A stretch of DNA of 44,974 nucleotides from NCBI GenBank assembly GCA_945861785.1, contig CAMAWD010000049.1, positions 1-44,974 on the forward strand. Reading direction: 5' to 3'. Within the stretch, counting starts at the first letter, position 1, and each line of letters begins with the position of its first letter. The translations under genes were made by a program, and so were the position numbers. The notes beneath the pieces were generated by a model. It was not told the origin of the DNA. It made no database searches and worked only from the letters and a program-made list of their open reading frames with translations. Source of the stretch: Rhodoferax sp. OV413 (GTDB lineage: Bacteria > Pseudomonadota > Gammaproteobacteria > Burkholderiales > Burkholderiaceae_C). Of this stretch, positions 37,803-44,974 are shown one piece after another.

Positions 37803-37975
37803 AACGCCCTCCAAGCCGGCGACTGGCCGCAGTACTGGCCAACATCGGGCCCTGCATGGACTGCCACTCGGCGCGCGACGCCAAAGGCATGCTGCAACAT
37901 GACAAGACCGCCGCCTTTCGCCGGCAAACAAGCCACCGCCCGACCGGGCCGGACAGGCCCGCGCAGAGGAGCTGT
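37803..37975 (+). pseudogene. Cytochrome c fragment, probable relic
   Basis: One frame reads LANIGPCMDCHSARDAKGML then QHDKTAAF, with the haem motif CMDCH (37853-37867) followed by the ARDAKG stretch common in class I cytochromes of the alcohol/sulfite dehydrogenase type. Just after, shifting by one base gives AGKQATAR, which would fit the family better, so the fragment seems frameshifted. No start or full domain exists. It may also be a chance match, and confidence is low. Confidence 0.4.
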
Positions 37976-37984
37976 TTCAGCGGC

Positions 37985-38740
37985 TCAGGCGTCGCGCACG
38001 TCGGCCACCGGCTGTGCGCCGAAGTCCGCGCGGGCCAGGTAGGCCAACACGCGGGCGGCGGCGTCCCCGGGCGAGGTCAACATGCCCGTTTCCTTGAGTT
38101 GCACGAAACCTGCGCCGTCCGGGAACCGCGCGGGATCGCCGGCACGCAGGTCGGTCTGCATGTCGGTGTCGATCACGCCCGGGGCCAGCGACACGATGCG
38201 CGTGCCGTGCGCCTGGCGGGCCTCGTCCAGGGCGACGCAGCGGCTGAAATGGTCCATACCCGCCTTGGCGGCGCAGTACAGTGAGGCGCCCGCCATGGCG
38301 CGCCGCCCCAACCCGGACGAGATGTTGAGGATCTTCTTGGGCAGCACCCAGTCACGGGTCGCGGTCAGAAAGGCGGCGCTGAGTTGCACCGGGGCCTCCA
38401 GATCGACCCGCAGCGTGGTGGCGACGTCAGCAGGCAAGGCGGGGTCGAGCGGACCGAGGCGACCGACCATGCCCGCGTTGTTGATCAGTGTTGCGCTGGC
38501 GAGTTGCGCCACGTCCTGCCCGCGCAACCAGGCCTGCAGCCTGGCCGCCACATCGGCCGCATCGGACAGGTCGGCCGGCCACTGCACAAGGGTGGTGCCA
38601 CGCTCGCGCGCCAAAGATTCCAGTGTTGCCGATGTGCTGCGTGAAATGCACAGCAACAAGGCGTCGGCCCGGCACAGTTGCGTGGCCATGGCCAGGCCCA
38701 TGCCGCGCGAGGCGCCGGTGAGGATGGTGAGGTGTTTCAT
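37985..38740 (-). CDS. Short-chain dehydrogenase/reductase (SDR)
   Basis: A 251-residue classical SDR. The dinucleotide motif is TGASRGMGLAM (residues 8-18), NNAG follows near 90 and the active-site residues are S in ILNISSGLG and YCAAK (Y-x3-K) near 155-160. It closely resembles sepiapterin-reductase/benzil-reductase type proteins. Substrate not known. ATG 38740 has AAGGG at good spacing. Its leader carries an imperfect TTGAA tandem repeat (38753-38775). It is convergent with the RIO kinase gene, separated by the cytochrome relic. Confidence 0.88.
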   Translation of the reverse strand: MKHLTILTGASRGMGLAMATQLCRADALLLCISRSTSATLESLARERGTTLVQWPADLSDAADVAARLQAWLRGQDVAQLASATLINNAGMVGRLGPLDPALPADVATTLRVDLEAPVQLSAAFLTATRDWVLPKKILNISSGLGRRAMAGASLYCAAKAGMDHFSRCVALDEARQAHGTRIVSLAPGVIDTDMQTDLRAGDPARFPDGAGFVQLKETGMLTSPGDAAARVLAYLARADFGAQPVADVRDA

Positions 38741-38800
38741 GGATTTGCCCTTGAATTGAATTGAACTGAATTTGAACGGGATTCGTGGCCCGTCCACCGG

Positions 38801-39099
38801 TCAACCGGCCGGCGTGAACCGGTAATAAAGGGCGTTCAGGTAACGGGTGACGTCGGCGATGTCATCGTCGCTCCATCCCAGCCCCGAAATCGCCTGCCAG
38901 CGGCGCACCTCGGACGCAGCGTCTGCAGGTCGGTGGCCGCTTTGTTGCGCCGCCAGTGCACCTGGGTGGTGTGGCAGGCGATGCAATGGTTGGCATACAG
39001 CAACTCCCCGCGACTGACTTCCGGGACTGTCTGCGCGTGCGCACCAGCACCCAGGCCCGACAAGGCCATCAGAATGGCGACCAGTGAGATCCGGAACAC
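38801..39099 (-). pseudogene. Small c-type cytochrome, frameshifted
   Basis: GTG 39099, with AGGGGA five bases upstream, starts a signal peptide (ISLVAILMALSGLGAGAHAQ) followed by SRGELLYANHCIACHTTQVH with the haem motif CIACH. The frame then leaves the family near DLQTL. In the other frame SEVRRWQAISGLGWSDDDIA and DVTRYLNALYYRF give the normal C-terminus, ending at 38801. Inserting one base near 38914 would restore a full protein of about 100 residues. It is therefore a single-base deletion, or a sequencing error, in a periplasmic monohaem cytochrome. Confidence 0.75.
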
Positions 39100-39349
39100 G
39101 TCATTCCCCTTGCGTTATTTTCTTCAGCCCAGTATAGGACGCTGCGGAGCTGCAAAGCCGGATACCGGGTTCGTGGACCGGACCCAGGCCGCCCACCGGA
39201 AGCCGCCCGGCGCATTCGCTTGACAAGGCGCAAGTGCTGCGCGCGCGCCAGCAACAACATGAACCCGGGTGTGGGGCTGAGGTCATGGGGCTGCGGCAGG
39301 CTGATTGCCCACCGTGCACCGTCGCAGCGACCTGAACGGGGAGAGCAGG

Positions 39350-40570
39350 ATGTCCAAACCAATGTGCACCGGTACGCGCATTGCCGCCTGTGTGCTGGTG
39401 GTCGGATTTTTCCTGATCGGCTGCGCCGCAACACCAGGGCGTGAACGCGCCTGGGGCTATGTCGTGTCCACCGCCTATTCGCCCGACGGTGCAACGATTG
39501 CCGCCGTCACGAGCGAAAGCGAAGTGGCCTTGTTCGACACGGTGCCGCTGCGGTTTAGACAATCTTTGACCGGCGAAGCGGACAAGGTCCCCATCACACG
39601 CGGGGTTGCAGACCAGATCGGCGCCGCATTCCGGATCCTGCCGCTGCGTTTCTCCTGCGACGGCACACTGTTGGCAAGCAGCAGCGCTTCTGGTCAGGTC
39701 ACCGTATGGGTGGCCAGCACCGGCGAAGCGCGGTGGCGGTTGCCGGTCGGCGGCATGGTCAGCGACCTCGCCTGGTCGCCAGATGGCCGCACGCTGCTCA
39801 CCACCGGCCCATCGGCAACCTTGTGGTCGATGGACAACGGCGCACGACTGGCCGACCTGCTCTTGCCGCCTGCTGCGACGGCCACTTCGGCCGGTCTGTC
39901 GCCAGACGGGCGGCAGATGGTCGTCGGTCTGTCGACCGGCGAGATCGCCGTGTTCGACCTGGCAAGCAGGGCAACGCTGCAGACACTGAGAGCCCACACG
40001 GCGCCGGTCAGCGGACTGGCGTTCCGGCCCGACGGCGTGGTTCTCGCGAGTACCGCCGGCGGTTACGATCTGCGACTATGGAAAAGCAACCCGGACAAAA
40101 CTTTCGAAGCCTCCGATGCCGCCGCGTCGGCAGCCAGCGCCCAGGCAGAGGTCGACCGTGCACAGGGTGCCGGTTTGCTGCTCTGGCTGTTCGGAACGGT
40201 GCGCGGGTTCCAGATCGCGGGCGCACCCACGCTGGGTGCGCCGCCGATCGTGGCAGGCGCACAGTCGCAGTTGGCGCGCGCGGCCCGCGCCACGCCCTTC
40301 CATTGCGGGTCCCGGGTCGCATTTTCGGCCGATGGGCGCACCCTGGCGTCGAGCGCCAACCTGCTGGCCTGCGCAGACTGCATCGGCACACTGGCCCCGG
40401 GCTTTCTGTTGTTCGTGACAGACCTCCAGGCCGGTACCAGCACCACGGTGCGCGATCTCGGCTGCGATGTCGCGCTCTCGCCGGACGGCCGGACATTCAC
40501 AACTGCCGGGCCGGGTGCGCCGCAACTGCGCAGCAGCGCGACCGGACGCCAGTTGCCGTCGGCGCCATGA
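39350..40570 (+). CDS. WD40-like beta-propeller lipoprotein
   Basis: A 406-residue lipoprotein. The signal sequence ends with the lipobox LIGC (C25). The rest is a beta-propeller with repeated YSPDG, WSPDG, LSPDG, FRPDG, FSADG and LSPDG turns, each followed by a strand like TLLTTGPSATLWSMDNG or VFDLASRATLQTLRAH. It probably sits at the outer or inner membrane facing the periplasm and may be a scaffold; no partner is clear. GGGGAGAGC precedes ATG 39350. The segment between about residues 245 and 320 has fewer repeat marks. The 250 bases upstream of it hold no gene. Confidence 0.85.
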   Translation: MSKPMCTGTRIAACVLVVGFFLIGCAATPGRERAWGYVVSTAYSPDGATIAAVTSESEVALFDTVPLRFRQSLTGEADKVPITRGVADQIGAAFRILPLRFSCDGTLLASSSASGQVTVWVASTGEARWRLPVGGMVSDLAWSPDGRTLLTTGPSATLWSMDNGARLADLLLPPAATATSAGLSPDGRQMVVGLSTGEIAVFDLASRATLQTLRAHTAPVSGLAFRPDGVVLASTAGGYDLRLWKSNPDKTFEASDAAASAASAQAEVDRAQGAGLLLWLFGTVRGFQIAGAPTLGAPPIVAGAQSQLARAARATPFHCGSRVAFSADGRTLASSANLLACADCIGTLAPGFLLFVTDLQAGTSTTVRDLGCDVALSPDGRTFTTAGPGAPQLRSSATGRQLPSAP

Positions 40571-40582
40571 GGGGTGCGCGCC

Positions 40583-41314
40583 ATGTCACCTGATGCCCTG
40601 CGGGTACCGCTGGTCCTCGTTCCCGGACTGATGTGCGACAGCGCTGTATGGGACCCGTTGTTGCCCTCCTTGCAAACCGTGGCCGAATGCCGCGTGGCCG
40701 ACCATGGAGATGCCGACGACCTGACCACCATGGCCCGGCAGGTGCTGGACAACTCCCCGGTGCAATTTGCACTGGCCGGCCATTCGATGGGCGGGCGCGT
40801 GGCGATGGAAGTATTGCGACTGGCGCCGGCACGCGTCACGCGCCTGGCACTGCTCGATACCGGCTACAAGGCGCGCGCCGCCGGCGCCGCCGGTGAGGAC
40901 GAGGCCCGCAAGCGCCAGGCGCTGCTGGACATTGCACACAACCAGGGCGTACGTGCCATGGCGGCGCAATGGGTGCAGGGCATGCTCGACCCGCCGCGCC
41001 TGTCAGACACCGCACTGGTCGAGGCCATCGTGGCCATGTTCGCGCGCAAGAGCGCGGACATCTTCGCGCGGCAGATCCGCGCGCTGCTGGAGCGGCCCGA
41101 CGCCACGCCGGTACTGCAAGGCATTGCCGTTCCCGCGCTGGTGTTGTGTGGCCGGGCCGACAGCTGGTCACCTTTGTCGCAACACGCGGAGATTGCGGCA
41201 CTGATCGCCGCGCAGCCTTTGGTCCAGGTCATCGAGCAGGCCGGGCACATGTGCCCGATGGAGCAGCCGCAGGCTGTGGCGCGTGTCATGCAGGCTTGGC
41301 TGGGCAAGGCCTGA
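40583..41314 (+). CDS. Alpha/beta hydrolase
   Basis: A 243-residue alpha/beta hydrolase. LVLVPGLMCDS forms the oxyanion turn; the nucleophile elbow is GHSMGG (serine near residue 73); the acid is in CGRADSWSP and the base in QAGHMCPMEQP. The family includes esterases and C-C hydrolases; substrate unknown. ATG 40583 with GAGGGG eight bases upstream is preferred to GTG 40574. It starts 12 bases after the lipoprotein gene, so the two are likely cotranscribed. Confidence 0.87.
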   Translation: MSPDALRVPLVLVPGLMCDSAVWDPLLPSLQTVAECRVADHGDADDLTTMARQVLDNSPVQFALAGHSMGGRVAMEVLRLAPARVTRLALLDTGYKARAAGAAGEDEARKRQALLDIAHNQGVRAMAAQWVQGMLDPPRLSDTALVEAIVAMFARKSADIFARQIRALLERPDATPVLQGIAVPALVLCGRADSWSPLSQHAEIAALIAAQPLVQVIEQAGHMCPMEQPQAVARVMQAWLGKA

Positions 41315-41388
41315 ATCACGCGCTCGACCGGCGCTGGTCCAGTCCAGTCCAGGAAGTCAAGCCCGTGCAGCGATCGATTTCGCAAGCG

Positions 41389-42438
41389 TCACACGACCAG
41401 CGGGTCCTCCTGCATGGCCTCGAGTTGCTCCTGGAGCATCAGCACCTGCCCCTTCCAGTAGTCACTGGAGCCGAACCACGGAAAGTTGATCGGAAAGATC
41501 GGGTCGTCAAAGCGCCGCGCCAGCCAGGCGCTGTAGTGGACAAGGCGCAAGGTGCGCAAGGGCTCGATCAGGGCGAGCTCGCGCCGGTCGAACTCGCGAA
41601 ACTGCTCGTACCCGTCCACCAGGGCACCGAGCTGCCGGCTGCGTTGCTGCCGGTCGCCGCTCACGAGCATCCACAGGTCCTGCACGGCCGGGCCGGTTCG
41701 GGCGTCGTCCAGGTCCACGAAGTGCGGGCCCGGGCCGGCCGCGCTAGGCGCGTCCAGGGGCGTCCACAGGATATTGCCGGGGTGGCAGTCTCCGTGCAGG
41801 CGCAGGGTGCGGGTGGGATCCCGGTCTGCACCGGCGCCCGCTGTACCAAGGCCCGGGAACGACAGGATCATGTCGATCGCCTCCTGCGACAGACGCTCCC
41901 ACTGCGATTGAACATCCAGCGGAATCTTGTCGTTGGCAAGCAGCCATGTGCGTGGCTCGACCGCGAAAGTCGCAACATCGAGCGGCGGCCGGCTCAAAAA
42001 TTTCCGTGCCGCACCGACGCTGTGGATGCGCGCCAGAAAGCGTCCGATCCATTCAAGCACCTCCGGTGAATCGAGCTCGGGCGGACGGCCGCCACGGCGT
42101 GGGCTGACGCTGAACGCGAACCCCTCGAAGTGGTGCAGGCTGCGGCCCTCCAAGACAAGTGGCGCCACAACCGGAATTTCGGCCGCCATGAGTTCGAGCG
42201 AAAAAGCATGTTCTTCCAGCACTTGTGCGTCGCTCCAGCGCGCCGGGCGGTAGAACTTGACAACCACCGCCGAGCCGTCCTCCAGATGCACCTGGTAGAC
42301 ACGGTTTTCGTAGGACGACAGCGCCGTCAGCCGGCCGTCTCCGCGCAAACCCACCGTCTCGAGCGCATCGAGCACCCGGTCCGGCGTGAGTGTTTCAAAG
42401 GGGTGGATGCCGGACAGTTGGGGGGATGGTGACGCCAT
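41389..42438 (-). CDS. srkA: SrkA-like serine/threonine protein kinase (YihE/RdoA)
   Basis: A 349-residue APH-fold kinase of the SrkA (stress response kinase A) type. HPFETLTPDRVLDALETVG is the family start; SSYENRVYQV and VVVKFYRPARW hold the ATP site with its lysine; RLHGDCHPGNILW is the catalytic loop and FVDLDDARTGP the metal-binding site. In E. coli SrkA counters stress-induced death. ATG 42438 matches the family N-terminus; 14 codons of open frame upstream are not used. Convergent with the hydrolase gene; divergent from the lipocalin-paaN pair. Confidence 0.9.
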   Translation of the reverse strand: MASPSPQLSGIHPFETLTPDRVLDALETVGLRGDGRLTALSSYENRVYQVHLEDGSAVVVKFYRPARWSDAQVLEEHAFSLELMAAEIPVVAPLVLEGRSLHHFEGFAFSVSPRRGGRPPELDSPEVLEWIGRFLARIHSVGAARKFLSRPPLDVATFAVEPRTWLLANDKIPLDVQSQWERLSQEAIDMILSFPGLGTAGAGADRDPTRTLRLHGDCHPGNILWTPLDAPSAAGPGPHFVDLDDARTGPAVQDLWMLVSGDRQQRSRQLGALVDGYEQFREFDRRELALIEPLRTLRLVHYSAWLARRFDDPIFPINFPWFGSSDYWKGQVLMLQEQLEAMQEDPLVV

Positions 42439-42473
42439 GGCGACATTGTCGGGCGAAAGAGGTATATACCCGC

Positions 42474-42529
42474 TTGTCAACTCGAAAACATTGACCTACC
42501 ATAAGTCTACTTAAGAAAGTAAACGGAGG
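42474..42529 (+). promoter_or_regulatory. Promoter, palindrome and SD of the lipocalin-paaN operon
   Basis: TTGTCA (42474-42479, five of six) and TACCAT (42497-42502, four of six) are separated by 17 bases. TAAGT-CT-ACTTA (42502-42513) overlaps the -10 end and the expected start, the place for a repressor. GGAGG (42525-42529) lies five bases before the TTG start of the first gene. The repressor is unknown; a MarR- or TetR-type protein responsive to a CoA thioester would fit paaN. Confidence 0.5.
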
Positions 42530-42534
42530 CTGGC

Positions 42535-43005
42535 TTGGAGACTTCAGCGAACAACGGCGCAAATCCATTGCTGGGCACTTGGCACCTCGTGCGTTGGGAC
42601 ATCAATTACAGCGATGGGCGACCGCCCAGCCTGCCGTATGGCGAAGGCGCGACCGGCATGATCTTGTACAGCGCCGACGGCCACATGAGTGCCTGCATCG
42701 CGCGCGCAGGGCGCAGCAAGTTGTCGAGCGACAGCGTGCGCAGTGCTCCGGTGCCGGAGCGGTTGGCGGCGTTCGAGAGCTATTTTCAGTACGCCGGCCC
42801 CTATGAAATCCGCGGTGCGCCAGGCCAGCAGGTGGTGGCGCACACCGTCACCCAGTCGCTCAATCCCAATTTTGTTGGCACCAGTCAGGTCCGCAACATG
42901 GCATTTTCCGAGGATGGCCGTCAGTTGACCCTGTCCGCGTCCGACAGCGTACCTGGCACCACGGTCGCGCGGCACCACCGGCTTGTCTGGAGGCGCGGAA
43001 CATGA
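42535..43005 (+). CDS. Lipocalin-like domain protein
   Basis: A 156-residue protein. LLGTWHLVRWDINYSDGR near the start and GEGATGMILYSADGHMSA further on fit the Lipocalin_5 family, small beta-barrel proteins often next to catabolic genes. No signal peptide is seen. TTG 42535 is chosen because GGAGG lies five bases before it. Its stop overlaps the micro-ORF C start (ATGA). Its role with PaaN is not known; binding of an aromatic intermediate is possible. Confidence 0.8.
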   Translation: METSANNGANPLLGTWHLVRWDINYSDGRPPSLPYGEGATGMILYSADGHMSACIARAGRSKLSSDSVRSAPVPERLAAFESYFQYAGPYEIRGAPGQQVVAHTVTQSLNPNFVGTSQVRNMAFSEDGRQLTLSASDSVPGTTVARHHRLVWRRGT

Positions 43006-43067
43006 GCGGCGTCGGGCCGCGCCCAAGGGCGAATTCCGCCGTGCGAAGCCCGGAGCTTGCCGGATGA
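43002..43067 (+). CDS. Micro-ORF C, 21 codons, same family as A and B
   Basis: ATG 43002 overlaps the lipocalin-like stop and the frame encodes 21 residues with the core GPRPRANSAVRSPELAG. Its TGA overlaps the ATG of paaN. GGAG inside codons 17-19 is eight bases before that ATG. Matching residues with copy A are RP(K/R), AVRS and E(V/L)A; the DNA also matches at ATGAGC, GGGCCGC, GTGCG and GGAG-TTGCC. It is 16.5 kb from copies A and B and in an unrelated operon. Confidence 0.6.
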   Translation: MSGVGPRPRANSAVRSPELAG

Positions 43068-44773
43068 ACCTTTTTGACAAACACCGCACGCGCTTCGAAG
43101 GCGCGCAGGCTGCATGCCGTGAACGCTTCTGCTGGAGCCCGTTCCCGGACATGCCCGCGAAGTACCCCGACTCCGCCCAGGCGCAGGCCCAGGGCCAGGC
43201 CAGGTTCCAGGCCTATTTGGGGCAGCCCTCGGCGCCCCAGCGGTTTGCGCTGGTCCAACCGGGGCAGGTCGGCGAATTGGGCGAAGAGGTATCGCCCTGC
43301 ACGCGCCAGCCCCTGGGTATCCTCTACCCCAAGGCCGATATCGACACGCTTTTCGATGCCGCCACCAGCGCCATCGGTGGCTGGGCCGCGGCCTCCATCG
43401 ACACACGCATCGGCGTGCTGATGGAGGTGGTCGACGTGGTCTACCGCGAGCATCTGTTCGAAATCGCCCAGTCGGTCATGCACACCGCCGGCCAGAGCGC
43501 CAACATGGCGTATGCGGGCTCCGGCGTGAACGCGCTCGACCGTGCCATCGAGGCACTGGTTTATGCCGACAAAGCAATGCGCGCGGTAGTGCCCAATGCG
43601 CGCTGGGAGCGCCAGTTCGGCCCCTCGAAGATCGTGCTCGACAAAACCTACCGGCTGGTGCCGCGCGGCGTGGCGGTGTGTTTCTCCTGCGCGAGTTTCC
43701 CCACCTGGAACGCCTGGCCCTCCATGATGGCCAGCCTGGCCACCGGCAACGCGGTGATCGTCAAGCCGCACCCTGCCACCGTGCTGCCAATGGCCATCTC
43801 GGTGCGGGTGTTCCGCCAGGTACTGAGCGCAGCCGGCTTCGACCCCAATCTGGTGACGCTGGCAGTGGACAGCAGCAACGAGCCGATCGGAAAATTGCTG
43901 GTCAAACACCCGCGCACGGCAATCGTCGACTTCACCGGCAGCGTCCAATTCGGCCAATGGGTGGAGCGCAACGCGCACCCGGCCCTGTGCTTCACGGAGA
44001 CCGCCGGTTGCAACACGGTGGTGCTGGAATCCTGCCACGACCTCGACGCCACCCTGCGCAGCCTGGCCACCACCTTGTGCATGTTCAGCGCCCAGATGTG
44101 CACCAGCCCGCAAAACATCTACCTTCCCCGCCAGGGTGTCCACACACCCCAGGGCACGGTGCCACCTGACGAAGTGGCGCGGCGCCTGGCCGATGCGGTT
44201 GCAGCCCTGACCAGCGATCCGAAAAAGGCCGCGATGATCCTGGCCACGATCCAGTCCGACCAGACCCTTGCGCTGCTGCAGCAGATGCAGACTGCGGGCG
44301 AACAACGCGGCCAGGTGCTGCTGCAGCCCCGCCCCTATGCCCATCCGGAGTTCCCGGCTGCGCGTACCAGCACACCACTCATGCTGCAGGTGGGCAAGAC
44401 CGAACGCGACCTGTACGGCGAGGAGCGCTTCGGCCCGATCAGCTTCATGATCACCTGCGAGGACGGCCCCGATGCCTTGCACCAGGCCACGACCGATGTC
44501 AAACAGTTCGGCGGTCTGACCGCGTTTCTCTACTCGACCGACGAGGCCTTCATCGCCCAGGCCGAGGCCGCCTATTCCCAGGCCGGCGCACAACTCACCA
44601 CCAACCTCACCGGTGCGATGCCGCTGAACTTTGCCGCCGCCTACAGCGATTACCACGTCACCGGCCTGAACCCCGCCGGCAACGCCAGCCTGACCGACCT
44701 GGCCTTTGTGGCCAGCCGCTTTCGCATCACCCAATCGCGCCGGCCGGCTCCTGTTGCCGCTACAGCCAGCTGA
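43064..44773 (+). CDS. paaN: Phenylacetic acid degradation protein PaaN (aldehyde dehydrogenase family)
   Basis: A 569-residue aldehyde dehydrogenase-fold protein. The catalytic cysteine is C346 (FSAQMCTSPQN) and the glutamate E312 (CFTETAGCN). The N-terminus HRTRFEGAQAACRERFCWSP followed by FPDMP is typical of PaaN, which lacks the hydratase domain of PaaZ. PaaN is linked to the ring-opened oxepin-CoA semialdehyde step of phenylacetate or related CoA pathways. No other paa genes are in the window. The start overlaps micro-ORF C. The end at 44773 is followed by about 50 bases and then the right repeat. Confidence 0.92.
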   Translation: MNLFDKHRTRFEGAQAACRERFCWSPFPDMPAKYPDSAQAQAQGQARFQAYLGQPSAPQRFALVQPGQVGELGEEVSPCTRQPLGILYPKADIDTLFDAATSAIGGWAAASIDTRIGVLMEVVDVVYREHLFEIAQSVMHTAGQSANMAYAGSGVNALDRAIEALVYADKAMRAVVPNARWERQFGPSKIVLDKTYRLVPRGVAVCFSCASFPTWNAWPSMMASLATGNAVIVKPHPATVLPMAISVRVFRQVLSAAGFDPNLVTLAVDSSNEPIGKLLVKHPRTAIVDFTGSVQFGQWVERNAHPALCFTETAGCNTVVLESCHDLDATLRSLATTLCMFSAQMCTSPQNIYLPRQGVHTPQGTVPPDEVARRLADAVAALTSDPKKAAMILATIQSDQTLALLQQMQTAGEQRGQVLLQPRPYAHPEFPAARTSTPLMLQVGKTERDLYGEERFGPISFMITCEDGPDALHQATTDVKQFGGLTAFLYSTDEAFIAQAEAAYSQAGAQLTTNLTGAMPLNFAAAYSDYHVTGLNPAGNASLTDLAFVASRFRITQSRRPAPVAATAS

Positions 44774-44825
44774 TATGACCCGCGTGCCGCCCGGTTCCAC
44801 GTGCTGCGGGCACACGCAAATGGCG

Positions 44826-44974
44826 GCTTTCGGCCCATTGCGGACGTTGTTGGTCTTTCCGGAAAACATGACAGCCTGGAACCCGGCGGCTTGGTGTGGG
44901 ACCAGGCCGACGGCGCATTCGGCTCCGCGGCTGTCCCCCGCCCTGCGGGCTCCTCCTTTATGCCGCTGCGCCGA
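44826..44974. repeat. Dispersed repeat, right copy (inverted relative to 343-491), cut by window edge
   Basis: 149 bases that are the reverse complement of 343-491 with four mismatches. The match begins at 44826 (GCTTTCGGCCC) and runs to the last base, so the repeat probably continues outside. It lies about 50 bases downstream of paaN and contains no gene. As an inverted pair the two copies could recombine and flip the 44 kb between them. Confidence 0.85.

Noticed and set aside
38749-38781. TTGAA tandem repeat as a phase-variation tract before the SDR gene
   Set aside because: It is imperfect (units of changing length) and lies upstream of the Shine-Dalgarno, so a length change would not shift the frame; no evidence of a promoter spacing effect.
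40567-40593. A mini-ORF (MRGARHVT) after the WD40 lipoprotein gene that looks like another coupling unit
   Set aside because: It does not end at the next start, is only eight codons and shares no sequence with the micro-ORF family.

Overview
The window is GC-rich DNA of a free-living, metabolically versatile betaproteobacterium, most likely Burkholderiales and probably Comamonadaceae. This is inferred from gene content: tandem Bug-type tricarboxylate-transport binding proteins, a DUF1840 protein, Liv-type ABC importers linked to acyl-CoA ligases, an orphan salicylyl-CoA 5-hydroxylase-like flavoprotein, PaaN, and a two-subunit RND pump. I see no rRNA, tRNA, CRISPR array, transposase or phage gene.

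Layout. (1) 1-543 is a repeat block without a gene; its part at 343-491 recurs in inverted orientation at the right edge (44826-44974), so the window lies between two inverted copies of one repeat. (2) 544-14077 is mostly minus-strand: an aromatic acyl-CoA hydroxylase behind a palindromic promoter, two Bug binding proteins, and an operon of acyl-CoA ligase, LivG, LivH, LivM, binding protein, LivF and a PaaK-like ligase. It takes up an acid, probably aromatic, and makes its CoA ester. A divergent Crp/Fnr regulator (14227) faces it across a perfect palindrome. (3) 14946-20119 carries a pseudouridine synthase, a vapBC toxin-antitoxin pair tightly coupled to an alpha/beta hydrolase, and htpG behind a sigma-32-like promoter. 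(4) 20013-20764 is an AAA/DUF4143 gene with its centre deleted. (5) 20912-30329 is an IclR-controlled catabolic operon: a polyamine-type ABC importer, a three-subunit HcnABC-like amine dehydrogenase and an ALDH7-family dehydrogenase (AmaB-like). The set suggests import and oxidation of pipecolate or a related cyclic imino acid through piperideine-6-carboxylate to 2-aminoadipate.

(6) 30372-35509, on the minus strand, is an HlyD-RND efflux operon ending in DUF2892 and CsoR-family genes. Between the pump and DUF2892 lie the two ends of a sulfide:quinone-oxidoreductase-like gene whose middle is gone. The promoter has a CsoR-type palindrome between its -35 and -10 boxes. (7) 35791-42438 holds single genes (glutathione S-transferase, RIO-like kinase, SDR, WD40-like lipoprotein, hydrolase, SrkA-like kinase) mixed with gene relics (MFS transporter, cytochromes c). 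(8) 42535-44773 is a lipocalin-like gene plus paaN.

The most unusual signal is a family of 20-21-codon micro-ORFs with the shared core RPx...AVRSxE(V/L)A. Two stand in tandem between the FAD subunits of the amine dehydrogenase (26403-26530), and a third lies between the lipocalin-like gene and paaN (43002-43067). In all three the start overlaps the preceding stop, the stop overlaps the following start, and a Shine-Dalgarno sequence for the next gene lies inside the micro-ORF. They look like a small dispersed element that inserts between operon genes and keeps translation coupled. A second theme is decay by internal deletion: three genes survive only as their two ends.
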